In this document: positions 14,990 through 23,406 of the stretch, piece by piece | How the letters are laid out: the number at the start of each line of letters is the position of its first letter | How positions within the stretch are numbered: position 1 is the stretch's first letter | NCBI GenBank assembly: GCA_018061065.1 | Contig: JAGOUV010000013.1 | Coordinates: forward strand, 1-38,649 | Reading direction: 5' to 3' | DNA length: 38,649 nucleotides | DNA from: Candidatus Altimarinota bacterium | GTDB taxonomy: Bacteria; Patescibacteriota; Gracilibacteria; UBA1369; UM-FILTER-53-11 | Position numbers and translations under genes: made by a program | The notes under the pieces: model-generated | Seen by the model: only the letters and a program-made list of their open reading frames with translations | Database searches by the model: none | Told to the model about the DNA's origin: nothing

Positions 14990-16765
14990 GTGAAAGGGAT
15001 TATCAAAGTAAGTTTGGCGGTAGTGAGCGTCCTGGTGGCTGTGTTTCTGATGCTCGTTTTTGACCTGTATAAAAAGCAGAATTTAGTTATTCCGCGGACG
15101 GTTTTTGGCAACACTAATCTCGATGGGCGCACACGCGAACAGGCACGCCTATTTGTAAATGCAGCCCTGGAAAATCTACAGCAAACTCCGGTGACACTTG
15201 CAGCGCGTGGGACAGCAGTCGATGTTCCCCTCTCTGAGTTTCATATCGCTTTTAATGAAGACGCGATCTTGGATGACATTTCGTTCGCTGGTGAAGTTTC
15301 AAATGTTCAGTTACTTGGTCAGTCGTTTCTAGGTAAACGTGTCATGCCACAGGTGCACGTTTCTGAGTCCGAAGTTGCGCGAGTTATTGATACAACATTT
15401 CCCGATGTGCCAAAAAATCGCAATGCACATTTTGTTAAAAATAAAGGGAAGTTAGAAGTTGTTGAGGCGCAGACGGGTTTGACACCACGCGTGGCAGAAG
15501 TCGCTGCTGAGCTCGAAAAAAACATTCAATTTCTTGAGACAAGTCCTATCATGGTGGAGTTTGATGAGTCGCAGCCTACCGTATGGAAAGCTGATCTAGA
15601 TGCCCAGCGCGGCGTTATTGAGGCGGCGTTGCCTACGGAAGTTTCGCTTGTGCACGAAAAGAAAAAATGGAAGCTCGATTTTAAATTAAATCCTGATTGG
15701 ATTGAATTTTCACGCGACGAGAGCGGCAGTTTAAATATGGCCATGAGTCCGATTACGTTTTCTGATTTTGTGAGCAAAGAAATTTCACCGCAGTTAGAGC
15801 AGCAGCCCGAGAGCGTCCGCATTACGCGTGATGAAAAAGGCGCGGTGCAGTTTGAGGGGCAGGGGCGCGATGGACAGGTTATTAATCGTGAACAACTCAT
15901 TGCGAGTGTAAACGAGGCTTTTACTTCTGAGCAGAAGACAACCGAGATTCCCGTGCCGCTTGAGACGGTTCCCGCGAAAATAGAGATTCCTCAAGACCTT
16001 CAGGATATGGGAATTAAAGAGCTTGTTTCCGTTGGCTATAGCCGTTTTGAAGGCTCACCGGCAAATCGTGCGCATAATATCGATGTGGGAATTAAGAAAT
16101 TCAATGGGCTGTTGATAGCTCCTGGCGCAGAATTTTCTTTTGGCGATAATTTGGGTCCGGTCGACGGCACCACCGGATATAAAAAAGAATTGGTAATTAA
16201 GCCCGAAGGTACTATTCCAGAATATGGTGGAGGTATCTGCCAGGTCTCTTCTACATTGTATCGTGGCATATTGCGTGCCGGTTTGCCCGTCACTAAGCGC
16301 TCCCCTCATTCATACGCGGTGAGTTACTACGCACAGGTAGATGGCTACGGACTAGATGCGACGGTCTATCCGCCACAGGTTGATTTAAAGTTTGTTAACG
16401 ATACGCCTGCCTATTTATTGATTCAGTCATATGTCGATGGACCTGCCGCCTACTTCAAATTTTATGGCACAAAAGATGGTCGTGAAGTGACGCTCGATGG
16501 CCCGTATATTACAAACAAGCGCGGGATTCCTGCCCTTCCTCTCACGGTCTATGATCCCAATCTAAAACCGGGTCAGAGCAAGCAGTTAGAGAAACCACAC
16601 GCGGGATTTGATGCGACATGGTATCGCACGATAAAAAAAGATGGTGCAGAGAAAAAAGAAGAAATTTTCAGTCGCTACAAGGCGATGCCAAGCAAAGTAG
16701 CCACGGGCGATAAGCCCGCTCCTGCAGAAGCTGCTGCGGTACCCGCAGTTAATCCGTTTGAATAA
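14990..16765 (+). CDS. VanW-family exported protein with peptidoglycan-binding-like repeats
   Basis: This 591-residue protein has an N-terminal membrane anchor (about 5-25), two YoaR/PG_binding_4-like regions (about 45-140 and 180-320) and a VanW domain from about 340 with NRAHNIDVGIKKFNGLLIAPG, FSFGDNLGPVDGTTGYK and EYGGGICQVSSTLYR. The VanW fold acts outside the membrane in cell-wall-linked proteins, but its reaction is unknown. An Ala/Pro-rich tail ends the protein. The GTG start is chosen from the promoter distance. It probably forms its own transcription unit. Confidence 0.88.
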   Translation: MKGIIKVSLAVVSVLVAVFLMLVFDLYKKQNLVIPRTVFGNTNLDGRTREQARLFVNAALENLQQTPVTLAARGTAVDVPLSEFHIAFNEDAILDDISFAGEVSNVQLLGQSFLGKRVMPQVHVSESEVARVIDTTFPDVPKNRNAHFVKNKGKLEVVEAQTGLTPRVAEVAAELEKNIQFLETSPIMVEFDESQPTVWKADLDAQRGVIEAALPTEVSLVHEKKKWKLDFKLNPDWIEFSRDESGSLNMAMSPITFSDFVSKEISPQLEQQPESVRITRDEKGAVQFEGQGRDGQVINREQLIASVNEAFTSEQKTTEIPVPLETVPAKIEIPQDLQDMGIKELVSVGYSRFEGSPANRAHNIDVGIKKFNGLLIAPGAEFSFGDNLGPVDGTTGYKKELVIKPEGTIPEYGGGICQVSSTLYRGILRAGLPVTKRSPHSYAVSYYAQVDGYGLDATVYPPQVDLKFVNDTPAYLLIQSYVDGPAAYFKFYGTKDGREVTLDGPYITNKRGIPALPLTVYDPNLKPGQSKQLEKPHAGFDATWYRTIKKDGAEKKEEIFSRYKAMPSKVATGDKPAPAEAAAVPAVNPFE

Positions 16766-16774
16766 ACACGCTCC

Positions 16775-17257
16775 TTACTCGGGGAGGTCATCCGTGTCAG
16801 TATCATCATTTGAGCTTGCGGCGATTCTGAATGCATTGAAGCTTTTTTGACGATCACGAATATTTTCGACAGCTACTTCTGTTGTATGTACGGCGACGAG
16901 CAAACCAAATTGACGCACTAATATCAAAGTTTCTTCGTCGTTGATGCTTAAATTTCTGGCTACCTCTACGGCTCTTTCTGCTGCTCCTGCACAATCCACT
17001 GCCTCCCAAGCATGCAACTCAAGCTCCATCACAACCTCATTATATTCATCGTTATTAATTCTTACATCGCATAGTGGGTCAATCCCCGCTCGTGTAGTTT
17101 GAATTTCGTTTTTTTTATTTGCTGCAAATGCGCGGTCAATAAAGGTAAATACCGCCTTTTGTATAACCCCAATTCTAATAGGATCGACTACCTTAAGAAG
17201 CCCGGCTGCTGCCGCTTCTTTGTTTGATCTATATTCATCAAGAATATCCTTTGCCAC
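16775..17257 (-). CDS. hypothetical protein downstream of the TPR gene
   Basis: This 160-residue, helix-rich acidic protein is not recognised. It has no membrane segment or signal. Two helical blocks stand out: VVMELELHAWEAVDCAGAAERA and, later, TLILVRQFGLLVAVHTTEVA. The start is GTG at 17257, supported by a -10 box 7 nt before it. It has its own promoter although it follows the TPR gene by 24 bp. Confidence 0.65.
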   Translation of the reverse strand: MAKDILDEYRSNKEAAAAGLLKVVDPIRIGVIQKAVFTFIDRAFAANKKNEIQTTRAGIDPLCDVRINNDEYNEVVMELELHAWEAVDCAGAAERAVEVARNLSINDEETLILVRQFGLLVAVHTTEVAVENIRDRQKSFNAFRIAASSNDDTDTDDLPE

Positions 17258-17264
17258 ATGAGAT

Positions 17265-17292
17265 AATATACCACGACGTGGCTATTTGTCTA
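17265..17292 (-). promoter_or_regulatory. promoter with an internal palindrome
   Basis: On the minus strand TAGACA (17292-17287) has a 16-nt spacer and an extended -10 TGG-TATATT (17270-17265), then 7 nt to GTG. The -35 overlaps the stop of the upstream TPR gene. The spacer holds the 11-bp palindrome CCACGACGTGG (17271-17281), which could be an operator. Confidence 0.55.
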
Positions 17293-18025
17293 GTGCCTCG
17301 AAGCGTTGTTTCATCTCTGCACTGTACGGATTCATCTCGTAGAGTTTTTTAACTGCTTTGTAGTGCTGTTCTGCATTGCCTAATTTTTCTGCCAACTGCG
17401 CGACCATCTCTAAATAATCAGGATTGTATGGTTCCAATTCCAGCGCCTGAGAAAAATGCTCCAGTGCCTTTTCAAAATTATTCATCTCATAGTGAATCTG
17501 GCCGATACTGATAAAGCGAGATGGCTTGCTCGAATCCAGCTCCACTGCCCTTTCATACGCCTTAATCGCCTCTTCCAGCCGTCCCAATGCATAAAGACAA
17601 CGGCCATAATTGGAATAATAAACGGGCTCTTTTTGAGGAACACTGAATAATTTATCAAACATCAACTCTGCTTTACGAGGATCTTCACGTTGAATATAAA
17701 TCACGGCAAGTCGATTGAGCGCCTCAGGATGCATGTCATTAAATGAGAGCACTTTTATAAAATGTTTTTCTGCTTGATCGAAATCGCCTTTTGCAAAATG
17801 CATGTCCGCCAGACGATACGTGCGATTTACTTCTGCATAATCTAAATCATCCATACGCGCTTTAATCGTTGGTTCTGTCTCTTCTTGCTCTCCTGCTGTC
17901 TCCGGCTCGTCTTTCCCAAGGTGCCCCCACTCTATCGATGGCCTATTGGCCAAAAAATGCGTATAGCGGCGGAAGATCACGATGATCATGGAGAGCGATG
18001 CGGCGGCGATGATAAGTTGTGTCAT
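17282..18025 (-). CDS. membrane-anchored TPR protein
   Basis: This 247-residue protein has an N-terminal membrane helix (about 3-20), an acidic linker (about 38-58), then four to five tetratricopeptide repeats (about 65-235), such as YYSNYGRCLYALGRLEEAIKA and ISIGQIHYEMNNFEKALEHF. TPRs mediate protein contacts. The start overlaps the holB stop (ATGA), so it is translationally coupled to holB and murF. The partner is unknown. Confidence 0.85.
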   Translation of the reverse strand: MTQLIIAAASLSMIIVIFRRYTHFLANRPSIEWGHLGKDEPETAGEQEETEPTIKARMDDLDYAEVNRTYRLADMHFAKGDFDQAEKHFIKVLSFNDMHPEALNRLAVIYIQREDPRKAELMFDKLFSVPQKEPVYYSNYGRCLYALGRLEEAIKAYERAVELDSSKPSRFISIGQIHYEMNNFEKALEHFSQALELEPYNPDYLEMVAQLAEKLGNAEQHYKAVKKLYEMNPYSAEMKQRFEALDK

Positions 18026-18939
18026 AAACGAATGAGTATGTCTTCTAAAAGGAGGCGTCCGTTTACATTTTGTTCCAGAAGGCGTTGTGCACGGTGAATG
18101 CGTTCTATAGCATATACTATTTTTTGCGTCTCATCTTGACCCAGCGGCATGGGGCTGTAGAGCAAGCGGGTGCGGAGGAAGTGTGTGAGAAGCCCTAATA
18201 CCTTGCGCAGCTCGATAGGATCTTTGCTTATCTCCCCCATTTCTTTATACCAGCGAACAAAATCTTTTTTCTCGTAGTGAAATTCAATTTCTTGATAACG
18301 ATTGCGGAGCGACTCAAAGGTATCCGGATCCGAGAGTAGCTCAATGGCACGGCCACTGGAGCCTAAAGATAGATTAATAATGTAATCCATGGTCAGATTA
18401 TCAATGTGTGCGAAGCGTTGTTGAAGTGCAGATTTTAAAATTGCAGCCGGATGTTTTTTAAAGTGAATAACGCGCATGCGTGAGACAAGTGTGGGAAGAA
18501 CGTCTTGAATACTTGGTGCGGTAAAAATAAAAATCGTCCGAGGCGTAGGCTCTTCAAGCGTTTTAAGAAAAGCATTTGCGGCCTCTGTAGTGAAGCGTTT
18601 TACGTTATCAATAATCACAATTTTATAGCTGCTTTGGCTCGTCATTGAAAGACGACCGATAAGGTCGCGGATCGTGCTTACTTTTATACTTTCATCATCG
18701 TCGATAAGTTCGATCGTATCTACATGACTCATTTTTTCAACTTGAGTACAGGTTGGGCAGCTGCGGCAAAAATCATTGGGGCACTGCAAGATCATCGCCA
18801 TTTGTTTGGCGATTGCCGATTTTCCAATATGCGGCGCGCCCACAAATAAATACGCGTGGTGCAGATTGCCGGTGGTGATGTCTCCCTCCAGCAGTTGCAG
18901 TGGTTTTTCGTGGCCGATGATGTCCCAGTGGTAAATCAT
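18022..18939 (-). CDS. holB: DNA polymerase III delta-prime subunit (clamp-loader AAA+)
   Basis: This 305-residue clamp-loader subunit has a P-loop GAPHIGKS at about 34-41, a zinc-binding knuckle with C53, C58, C61 and C64, IVIIDNVKRFTTEAANAFLKTLEEP around the Walker B region, and the SRM sensor I/arginine-finger segment after LPTLV. Walker B has DNVK instead of DEAD/DDAH, as is usual for delta-prime. It loads the sliding clamp. It lies between murF (6-nt gap) and a TPR gene. Confidence 0.92.
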   Translation of the reverse strand: MIYHWDIIGHEKPLQLLEGDITTGNLHHAYLFVGAPHIGKSAIAKQMAMILQCPNDFCRSCPTCTQVEKMSHVDTIELIDDDESIKVSTIRDLIGRLSMTSQSSYKIVIIDNVKRFTTEAANAFLKTLEEPTPRTIFIFTAPSIQDVLPTLVSRMRVIHFKKHPAAILKSALQQRFAHIDNLTMDYIINLSLGSSGRAIELLSDPDTFESLRNRYQEIEFHYEKKDFVRWYKEMGEISKDPIELRKVLGLLTHFLRTRLLYSPMPLGQDETQKIVYAIERIHRAQRLLEQNVNGRLLLEDILIRL

Positions 18940-18945
18940 GAGTTT

Positions 18946-20196
18946 CTACGTAATGTTCTTCCATTCCGGTTCTTGACGGCAGAGTAGGTCACGCGCTTGC
19001 TTAGGGTGAGCCATAATCATCTCGACAGTGCGTTCTAGGCGAACTTTGTTCTGTGAGCCCTTTAAGAGTATAGCGTCGCCTTTTTTTAGAGGTAATTGTT
19101 TGAGGTAGGCTGCTGCCTCCTGAGCGGCGTGTAGAGAGTGGATACTACCTTTATTAAAGCCATTTTTCAAGAGCGCAGCGGCGATCGCCGCTGCGCCTTC
19201 GCCAACGGTAATAACCATGTCAATTTCATGGGGCATGTGCGCGGCGACGCGCTCGTGAGCTTCGGTTGTTTTTTCTCCTAATTCATTCATATTCCCCAGC
19301 ACGGCAATGCGTCGTTGTGCAGGGAATGTTTTGAGTACGTTCAACGCCGCAATCACCGTCTCCGGTGATGCGTTATAGGTGCTATCTAGTATCGTACTTC
19401 CATTGATCCCCTCTATAAGCGACATGCGCCCAGGGGGTAGTTTCATCTTCTGCAAAGCCATCACTCCGTCTTTTAGCGCAATATCCTTAAGTGCTCCTAT
19501 AAGTAATGCGGGTTGGAAAATATCCATATGATACCCACCTACCGCGGGGAACTCGGTTTTCAATTTTTCTCCCTTATAATGAATATCTGCATGTATCCCG
19601 TGCGTTGTCTGTCCAACCCTGCTTACGGAAATATCTGTACCGTTAAACCAGTACGTTTTTGTCTTCAGTGTTCCTTCCAATTTTTTCAAAAATACATCGT
19701 GGTGATTTAAGATAACTGCCGTAGATGCTGCCTCAGCTAATTTTTTCTTTTCCTGAAAGACTTCCTCTTCATTTTTAAACTGTCCTTCTGCCTGATGCAC
19801 TGCCGCAATATGCGTTATTACCGCGATATCTGGCTTGCAGATAGCCAATAATGCATCCATATCACCCGGCTTATCAACGCCATATTCCAGTACTATATAG
19901 TTATAATTTTTACCAAAAAATGCATTCCATTTTGCACATGCCAATACTTTCATCCATTTAAGTGGCGAGTTAAATCCTGAAGGCTGTTGTAGAATTGCCA
20001 AAGACATACCAATCTCCGTATTCAAGCTTTTTTCGCTCTGTAGTGTGGGGTAATGGTCTTTAAGTACCGTATAAATCGCCTCTTTTGTACTCGTTTTTCC
20101 AAAAGATCCCGTCACACCAATAATTAGAGGCCGCATCCGCTTAAGACGGATTTTTGCGAGTAACTTTAGAGACAGGGTGACGATTTTTTTGAACAT
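18946..20196 (-). CDS. murF: UDP-N-acetylmuramoyl-tripeptide--D-Ala-D-Ala ligase
   Basis: This 416-residue Mur ligase adds D-Ala-D-Ala to the peptidoglycan precursor. The ATP P-loop is GVTGSFGKTSTKE (about 27-39). The middle domain has EYGVDKPGDMD and ITHIAAVH; the C-terminal domain has LDSTYNASPE and VLGNMNELGE. The N-terminal domain that binds the UDP part is much shorter than in E. coli MurF, because the P-loop begins at residue 27. That makes it a short MurF-like ligase. It heads the murF-holB-TPR unit. Confidence 0.85.
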   Translation of the reverse strand: MFKKIVTLSLKLLAKIRLKRMRPLIIGVTGSFGKTSTKEAIYTVLKDHYPTLQSEKSLNTEIGMSLAILQQPSGFNSPLKWMKVLACAKWNAFFGKNYNYIVLEYGVDKPGDMDALLAICKPDIAVITHIAAVHQAEGQFKNEEEVFQEKKKLAEAASTAVILNHHDVFLKKLEGTLKTKTYWFNGTDISVSRVGQTTHGIHADIHYKGEKLKTEFPAVGGYHMDIFQPALLIGALKDIALKDGVMALQKMKLPPGRMSLIEGINGSTILDSTYNASPETVIAALNVLKTFPAQRRIAVLGNMNELGEKTTEAHERVAAHMPHEIDMVITVGEGAAAIAAALLKNGFNKGSIHSLHAAQEAAAYLKQLPLKKGDAILLKGSQNKVRLERTVEMIMAHPKQARDLLCRQEPEWKNIT

Positions 20197-20204
20197 GCCT
20201 CTGT

Positions 20205-20210
20205 ATTATA
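20205..20210 (-). promoter_or_regulatory. -10 of murF, leaderless type
   Basis: On the minus strand TATAAT then 8 nt (ACAGAGGC) and the murF ATG at 20196. It lies back-to-back with the -10 of the divergent cyclophilin gene, 8 bp apart. Confidence 0.55.
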
Positions 20211-20215
20211 GCCTA

Positions 20216-20224
20216 TGATATAAT
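20216..20224 (+). promoter_or_regulatory. extended -10 of the cyclophilin gene, leaderless type
   Basis: TGA-TATAAT, then 6 nt (CCGCGC) and ATG at 20231. Any -35 would lie over the murF start codon. The two divergent starts are only 34 bp apart, so this is effectively a bidirectional promoter. Confidence 0.6.
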
Positions 20225-20230
20225 CCGCGC

Positions 20231-20917
20231 ATGAAAGCAACATCCATTCTCATACCTTTTACATCATTACTTTTATTATTAACTGGCTGTACACAACAGG
20301 CCGCTCCCGTAGCTGAGACGCAGACTCAAACCCAGACTCAGCCGGAGCCCACCCCCGTTGTTACCCTGCCTACTACCACTCTCCATATGTCATCATTTGA
20401 TCAACTTGCAGACCCAGTAGCCGGCGATATGATCGCCACAATCCAGACAAGCAAAGGAACTATTAAAGTAAAATTTTTCCCGCAATATGCTCCTGAGACG
20501 GTAAAGAATTTTATTGAGCTGAGCAAAAAAAGTTTTTATGACGGTCTTATTTTTCACCGCGTGATCGACGGATTCATGATCCAAGGTGGCGATCCAGAGG
20601 GAACAGGAATGGGCGGTGAGAGTTACAAAGGTCCCGGCACGACACTCAAGGCGGAAATCGTTCCTGAGCTGAAACACATCAAGGGTGCGCTCGCTATGGC
20701 GCGTAAAGGATACGATATTAATTCAGCCTCAAGCCAATTTTACATTGTTCAAAACCAAGGCGGCGTCATGCAGCTTAACGGCCAATATACGATTTTTGGC
20801 CAAGTTACCGATGGCTTAACTGTCGTGGATGCAATCGCCAAGGTAAAAGTAAATGATGAGGATCGACCGCTTTCACCGGTGACCATCAAGAAGATTACGG
20901 TTGAAGAGGTGAAGTAA
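20231..20917 (+). CDS. cyclophilin-type peptidyl-prolyl isomerase lipoprotein
   Basis: This 228-residue protein has a lipoprotein signal (LLLLTGC, lipidated Cys at about 20), a Gln/Thr/Pro-rich spacer (TQTQTQTQPEPTP) and a cyclophilin domain (about 62-225). The signature FHRVIDGFMIQGGDP includes the catalytic Arg, and SSQFYIVQ is the second hallmark. It should isomerise prolyl bonds of exported proteins at the cell surface. Its end overlaps the convergent membrane-protein gene by 45 bp. Confidence 0.92.
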   Translation: MKATSILIPFTSLLLLLTGCTQQAAPVAETQTQTQTQPEPTPVVTLPTTTLHMSSFDQLADPVAGDMIATIQTSKGTIKVKFFPQYAPETVKNFIELSKKSFYDGLIFHRVIDGFMIQGGDPEGTGMGGESYKGPGTTLKAEIVPELKHIKGALAMARKGYDINSASSQFYIVQNQGGVMQLNGQYTIFGQVTDGLTVVDAIAKVKVNDEDRPLSPVTIKKITVEEVK

Positions 20918-21439
20918 TCCTATTGCTGCGACAGCCAGTAAAAGACCGATAATTATCTTGGTTTTTCTCGATGGAGATACATACATCGGATTAATAAGCT
21001 GTGTTGTGAGCGGAAGTATCGCTGCGGCGCGTACAGTAGCGGGGTCGCTGCAGATAAAATGAGCTACACTTGCGGTAGTGCGTATAGTTGGTTTTTTAGT
21101 GGGATCAATTTGGGTGGTGATAGATTCTTTGCCTTCTATGATAAGGGGATGCGTTCCCTGTTCTATATTTATTTCGCCTGATTTATTTTCGATAACGCTG
21201 TCGTCGGACCTGGATTGAAAAGTAAATTCTACGGGAAGATCACTCGTATAATTTGAAGTATAGGAAATAGCATAGGTGAGCTCCGTGAGATGCGGCTCAA
21301 TGCGCTTCTCCGTAGAGGAAAGAGTACAGGTAAGATGTGGCAGCTGCGGAAGCTCAAAAAAAGCTGCTCGCACGATGTATATCTGTAAATAACCAACTGC
21401 TAAGAGGAGCAGGGCAACGATGAGGGGCAAACGACGCAT
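20873..21439 (-). CDS. hypothetical membrane protein
   Basis: This 188-residue protein is not recognised. It has an N-terminal signal anchor (about 3-25), an extracellular domain with two cysteines (in LTCTLSS and FICSDP) that resembles a beta-sandwich, and a C-terminal membrane helix (about 160-178). It has the form of a bitopic or hairpin surface protein. The 3' end overlaps the convergent cyclophilin gene. A possible -10 (TATTAA) lies 8 nt before the ATG, but it is weak. Confidence 0.65.
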   Translation of the reverse strand: MRRLPLIVALLLLAVGYLQIYIVRAAFFELPQLPHLTCTLSSTEKRIEPHLTELTYAISYTSNYTSDLPVEFTFQSRSDDSVIENKSGEINIEQGTHPLIIEGKESITTQIDPTKKPTIRTTASVAHFICSDPATVRAAAILPLTTQLINPMYVSPSRKTKIIIGLLLAVAAIGLLHLFNRNLLDGHR

Positions 21440-21472
21440 AGCACTTTTTAATACAACCCCTGGGTAAAACTA

Positions 21473-22273
21473 TTACATTTCTCGAAGCGCAATCTGTACT
21501 AATGCTCCCCCCGATCCGCATAATAAAACGCGTCCTTTACCACCCTGTATAAGGTTTGATTTTATGTTTTGCAGAGTCGGATATTGGTCAAAAATAAGTT
21601 CTTCAAAGTCGTTGTGAAGATTTTTTATAATGCCCTCGGGATCGCCAACCATAAGGGCATCGATCATGTCTTGGGTTAGTGCGCTGAGCTGGCCAGTTTT
21701 TTTTGTATCAATGAGTCCGTATGCGTCTTTAGTGAGGATGGTGATGTTGGTGGGGACTATGGTTATTTCAAGTTCTGGTGGTTCGGGGAGCTGTTGAACA
21801 TGTTCGCCAAATCCCGTTGCGTAAGCGGTTCCTCCATCAAAAAAGAATGCGCAGTCACTGCCGATCTCTGCTGCGATGGTGCGCAAGATGCAGCTGCTTG
21901 AGTGAGTTTTTTTGTGCACACAACAGGGAAGGTTGAAAAGTTCTACTACTGCTTTGAGTGCGGCAACAGCGTCACTTGAGCCACCGCCGAGTCCACTTCC
22001 GATCGGTATGTTTTTTATTAGTTCTACATGTACATTCCCCATCTGTGGAAAGTGCGATTTAAGAAGTTCCAGAGCGCGAAAAACGGTATTCGTTGTTTCC
22101 ACGCCCGTAATTGCGGGTGATTGAGAAGGAAGTGCGGTGAGCGTGAGTTCATCATATAAATGAGGTACTTCATGCATGACACTTTGAATATAGTGATAGC
22201 CGTTTGGAGCACGATGTAAAATATCCAAAGTGAGATTTATTTTTGCATGTGCGCGGATATGAAATGAGTTCAT
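21473..22273 (-). CDS. ispE: 4-diphosphocytidyl-2-C-methyl-D-erythritol kinase
   Basis: This GHMP kinase phosphorylates CDP-ME in the non-mevalonate isoprenoid pathway. The 266-residue protein has AHAKINLTLDI with the active Lys11 and the ATP motif IPIGSGLGGGSSDA (about 89-102). The C-terminal GSGGALVQI matches the third GHMP motif. The start at 22273 overlaps the ispDF stop as ATGA; an in-frame ATG ten codons upstream would overlap ispDF by 34 bp. There is a short insertion (CCVHKKTHSSSC) compared with most IspE. Confidence 0.92.
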   Translation of the reverse strand: MNSFHIRAHAKINLTLDILHRAPNGYHYIQSVMHEVPHLYDELTLTALPSQSPAITGVETTNTVFRALELLKSHFPQMGNVHVELIKNIPIGSGLGGGSSDAVAALKAVVELFNLPCCVHKKTHSSSCILRTIAAEIGSDCAFFFDGGTAYATGFGEHVQQLPEPPELEITIVPTNITILTKDAYGLIDTKKTGQLSALTQDMIDALMVGDPEGIIKNLHNDFEELIFDQYPTLQNIKSNLIQGGKGRVLLCGSGGALVQIALREM

Positions 22274-23406
22274 AGATCGGCGATGTGAATTATCGAAATG
22301 CAACTGATTCCCTTTCCTTTTCCTGCATCGCTCAAGCCACCATTGGTGGTTGCAGTAATGCCGATAGATGCAGGGTCGATATGTAATAATTTCCCAATTG
22401 AGATGCGCATTTTATGTGCGTAGGGATCAATGGCGGGCGTTTTTGCTTCTATGGAGATTGAGCAGTGGATAATGTGTTTTTTCTTTTGCATCAATGTTTT
22501 CATCAACTTATGCACATAGGCGCTGCTATTGCGGATGCCTTTTTTGCATAATGCCGTTGCAAAAGTTCCCAAAGAGCCCCCGCCAAGTGCGCTTGAAAGC
22601 GCATTAGCAAGCGCATGAAGAACCACGTCGCCATCTGATTGAGCATCTAGTTTTTGGGTATGCGGAATCGTAACTCCACCCAGCCGTATTTCATGAACTT
22701 TTAATGAACTTTTAATGAACGAATGGCCATCTTGGCCGATTCCTGTTTGCTCGCCACGGAGCGGAAGAAGATCTTCCGGGTAGGTGATTTTTTTATTGTT
22801 TCGTGAAGCGGGTATGACACATGTGGCGTATCCCGCATGTTCTAAGACCGCGAGATCATCAGTGAAATTATGATTTTTTGTAGTGCGCAGCGCGTTTGAA
22901 AATTCCACAGCTTTTACTACTTGTGGCGTCTCGAGCGCATAGATATCTTCTCGATCAATAGTATTTTTAACATGGCCATTTTTATCAGCACGCTTGAGGG
23001 TGGCGGTAATAGCGTGGGCAGGCGCAACGCCGAAAATAGTTTTTTTACATTTTGAAATACACAGCGCTAACTCCTGAGGAGTTGCGGTCGGATTTGCAGC
23101 ATTATGGATAATATATAAATCGCCTTTTCTGGCTTCTGGAAGAGTATAAATGAGCTTTTTTACCGACTCAAGCCGAGAAGACCCACCCACGAGAATGCGA
23201 CGTACTTTTGAATATTTTTTTGCAATTTTTTTCACGAACGCAGAATTTATTTTTGATGTAGCAATATAAATTTCGTCTATTTTTTTTGATGAAGAAAGAA
23301 AATCTAAGCTTTGCTCAAAAACAGTTTTTGCTCCAATGAGAGAAGATAATTTGTCCTCTCCAAATCGTGTGCTTTTCCCCGCAGCTAATAATAATGCTCG
23401 GTTCAT
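22270..23406 (-). CDS. ispDF: bifunctional IspD/IspF (CDP-ME synthase and MEcPP synthase)
   Basis: This 378-residue fusion covers steps 3 and 5 of the MEP pathway. The IspD half (about 1-215) has LLAAGKSTRFGEDKL and GGSSRLESV. The usual HDAARP reads HNAANP, so the Mg-binding Asp and the nearby Arg are both Asn. The IspF half (about 220-378) has GIGQDGHSF with the zinc Asp and His, SDGDVVLHALANAL with the third zinc ligand His, and TTNGGLSDAGKGKGI. The usual HFPD after the DGDVLLHA helix is absent. A 28-nt tandem repeat lies at the start of the IspF half. Both flanking genes are joined by ATGA overlaps. Confidence 0.88.
   Translation of the reverse strand: MNRALLLAAGKSTRFGEDKLSSLIGAKTVFEQSLDFLSSSKKIDEIYIATSKINSAFVKKIAKKYSKVRRILVGGSSRLESVKKLIYTLPEARKGDLYIIHNAANPTATPQELALCISKCKKTIFGVAPAHAITATLKRADKNGHVKNTIDREDIYALETPQVVKAVEFSNALRTTKNHNFTDDLAVLEHAGYATCVIPASRNNKKITYPEDLLPLRGEQTGIGQDGHSFIKSSLKVHEIRLGGVTIPHTQKLDAQSDGDVVLHALANALSSALGGGSLGTFATALCKKGIRNSSAYVHKLMKTLMQKKKHIIHCSISIEAKTPAIDPYAHKMRISIGKLLHIDPASIGITATTNGGLSDAGKGKGISCISIIHIADL
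22693..22720. repeat. 11-bp tandem repeat within ispDF
   Basis: The unit ATGAACTTTTA occurs twice in tandem plus six bases of a third copy. On the coding strand it encodes FIKSSLKVHE just after the IspF DGH motif. Because 11 is not a multiple of 3, gain or loss of a unit would shift the frame. Confidence 0.8.

Noticed and set aside
22270-23406. Accidental fusion of two frameshifted genes ispD and ispF
   Set aside because: IspDF fusions are known in several bacteria, and both halves are complete and in one frame.
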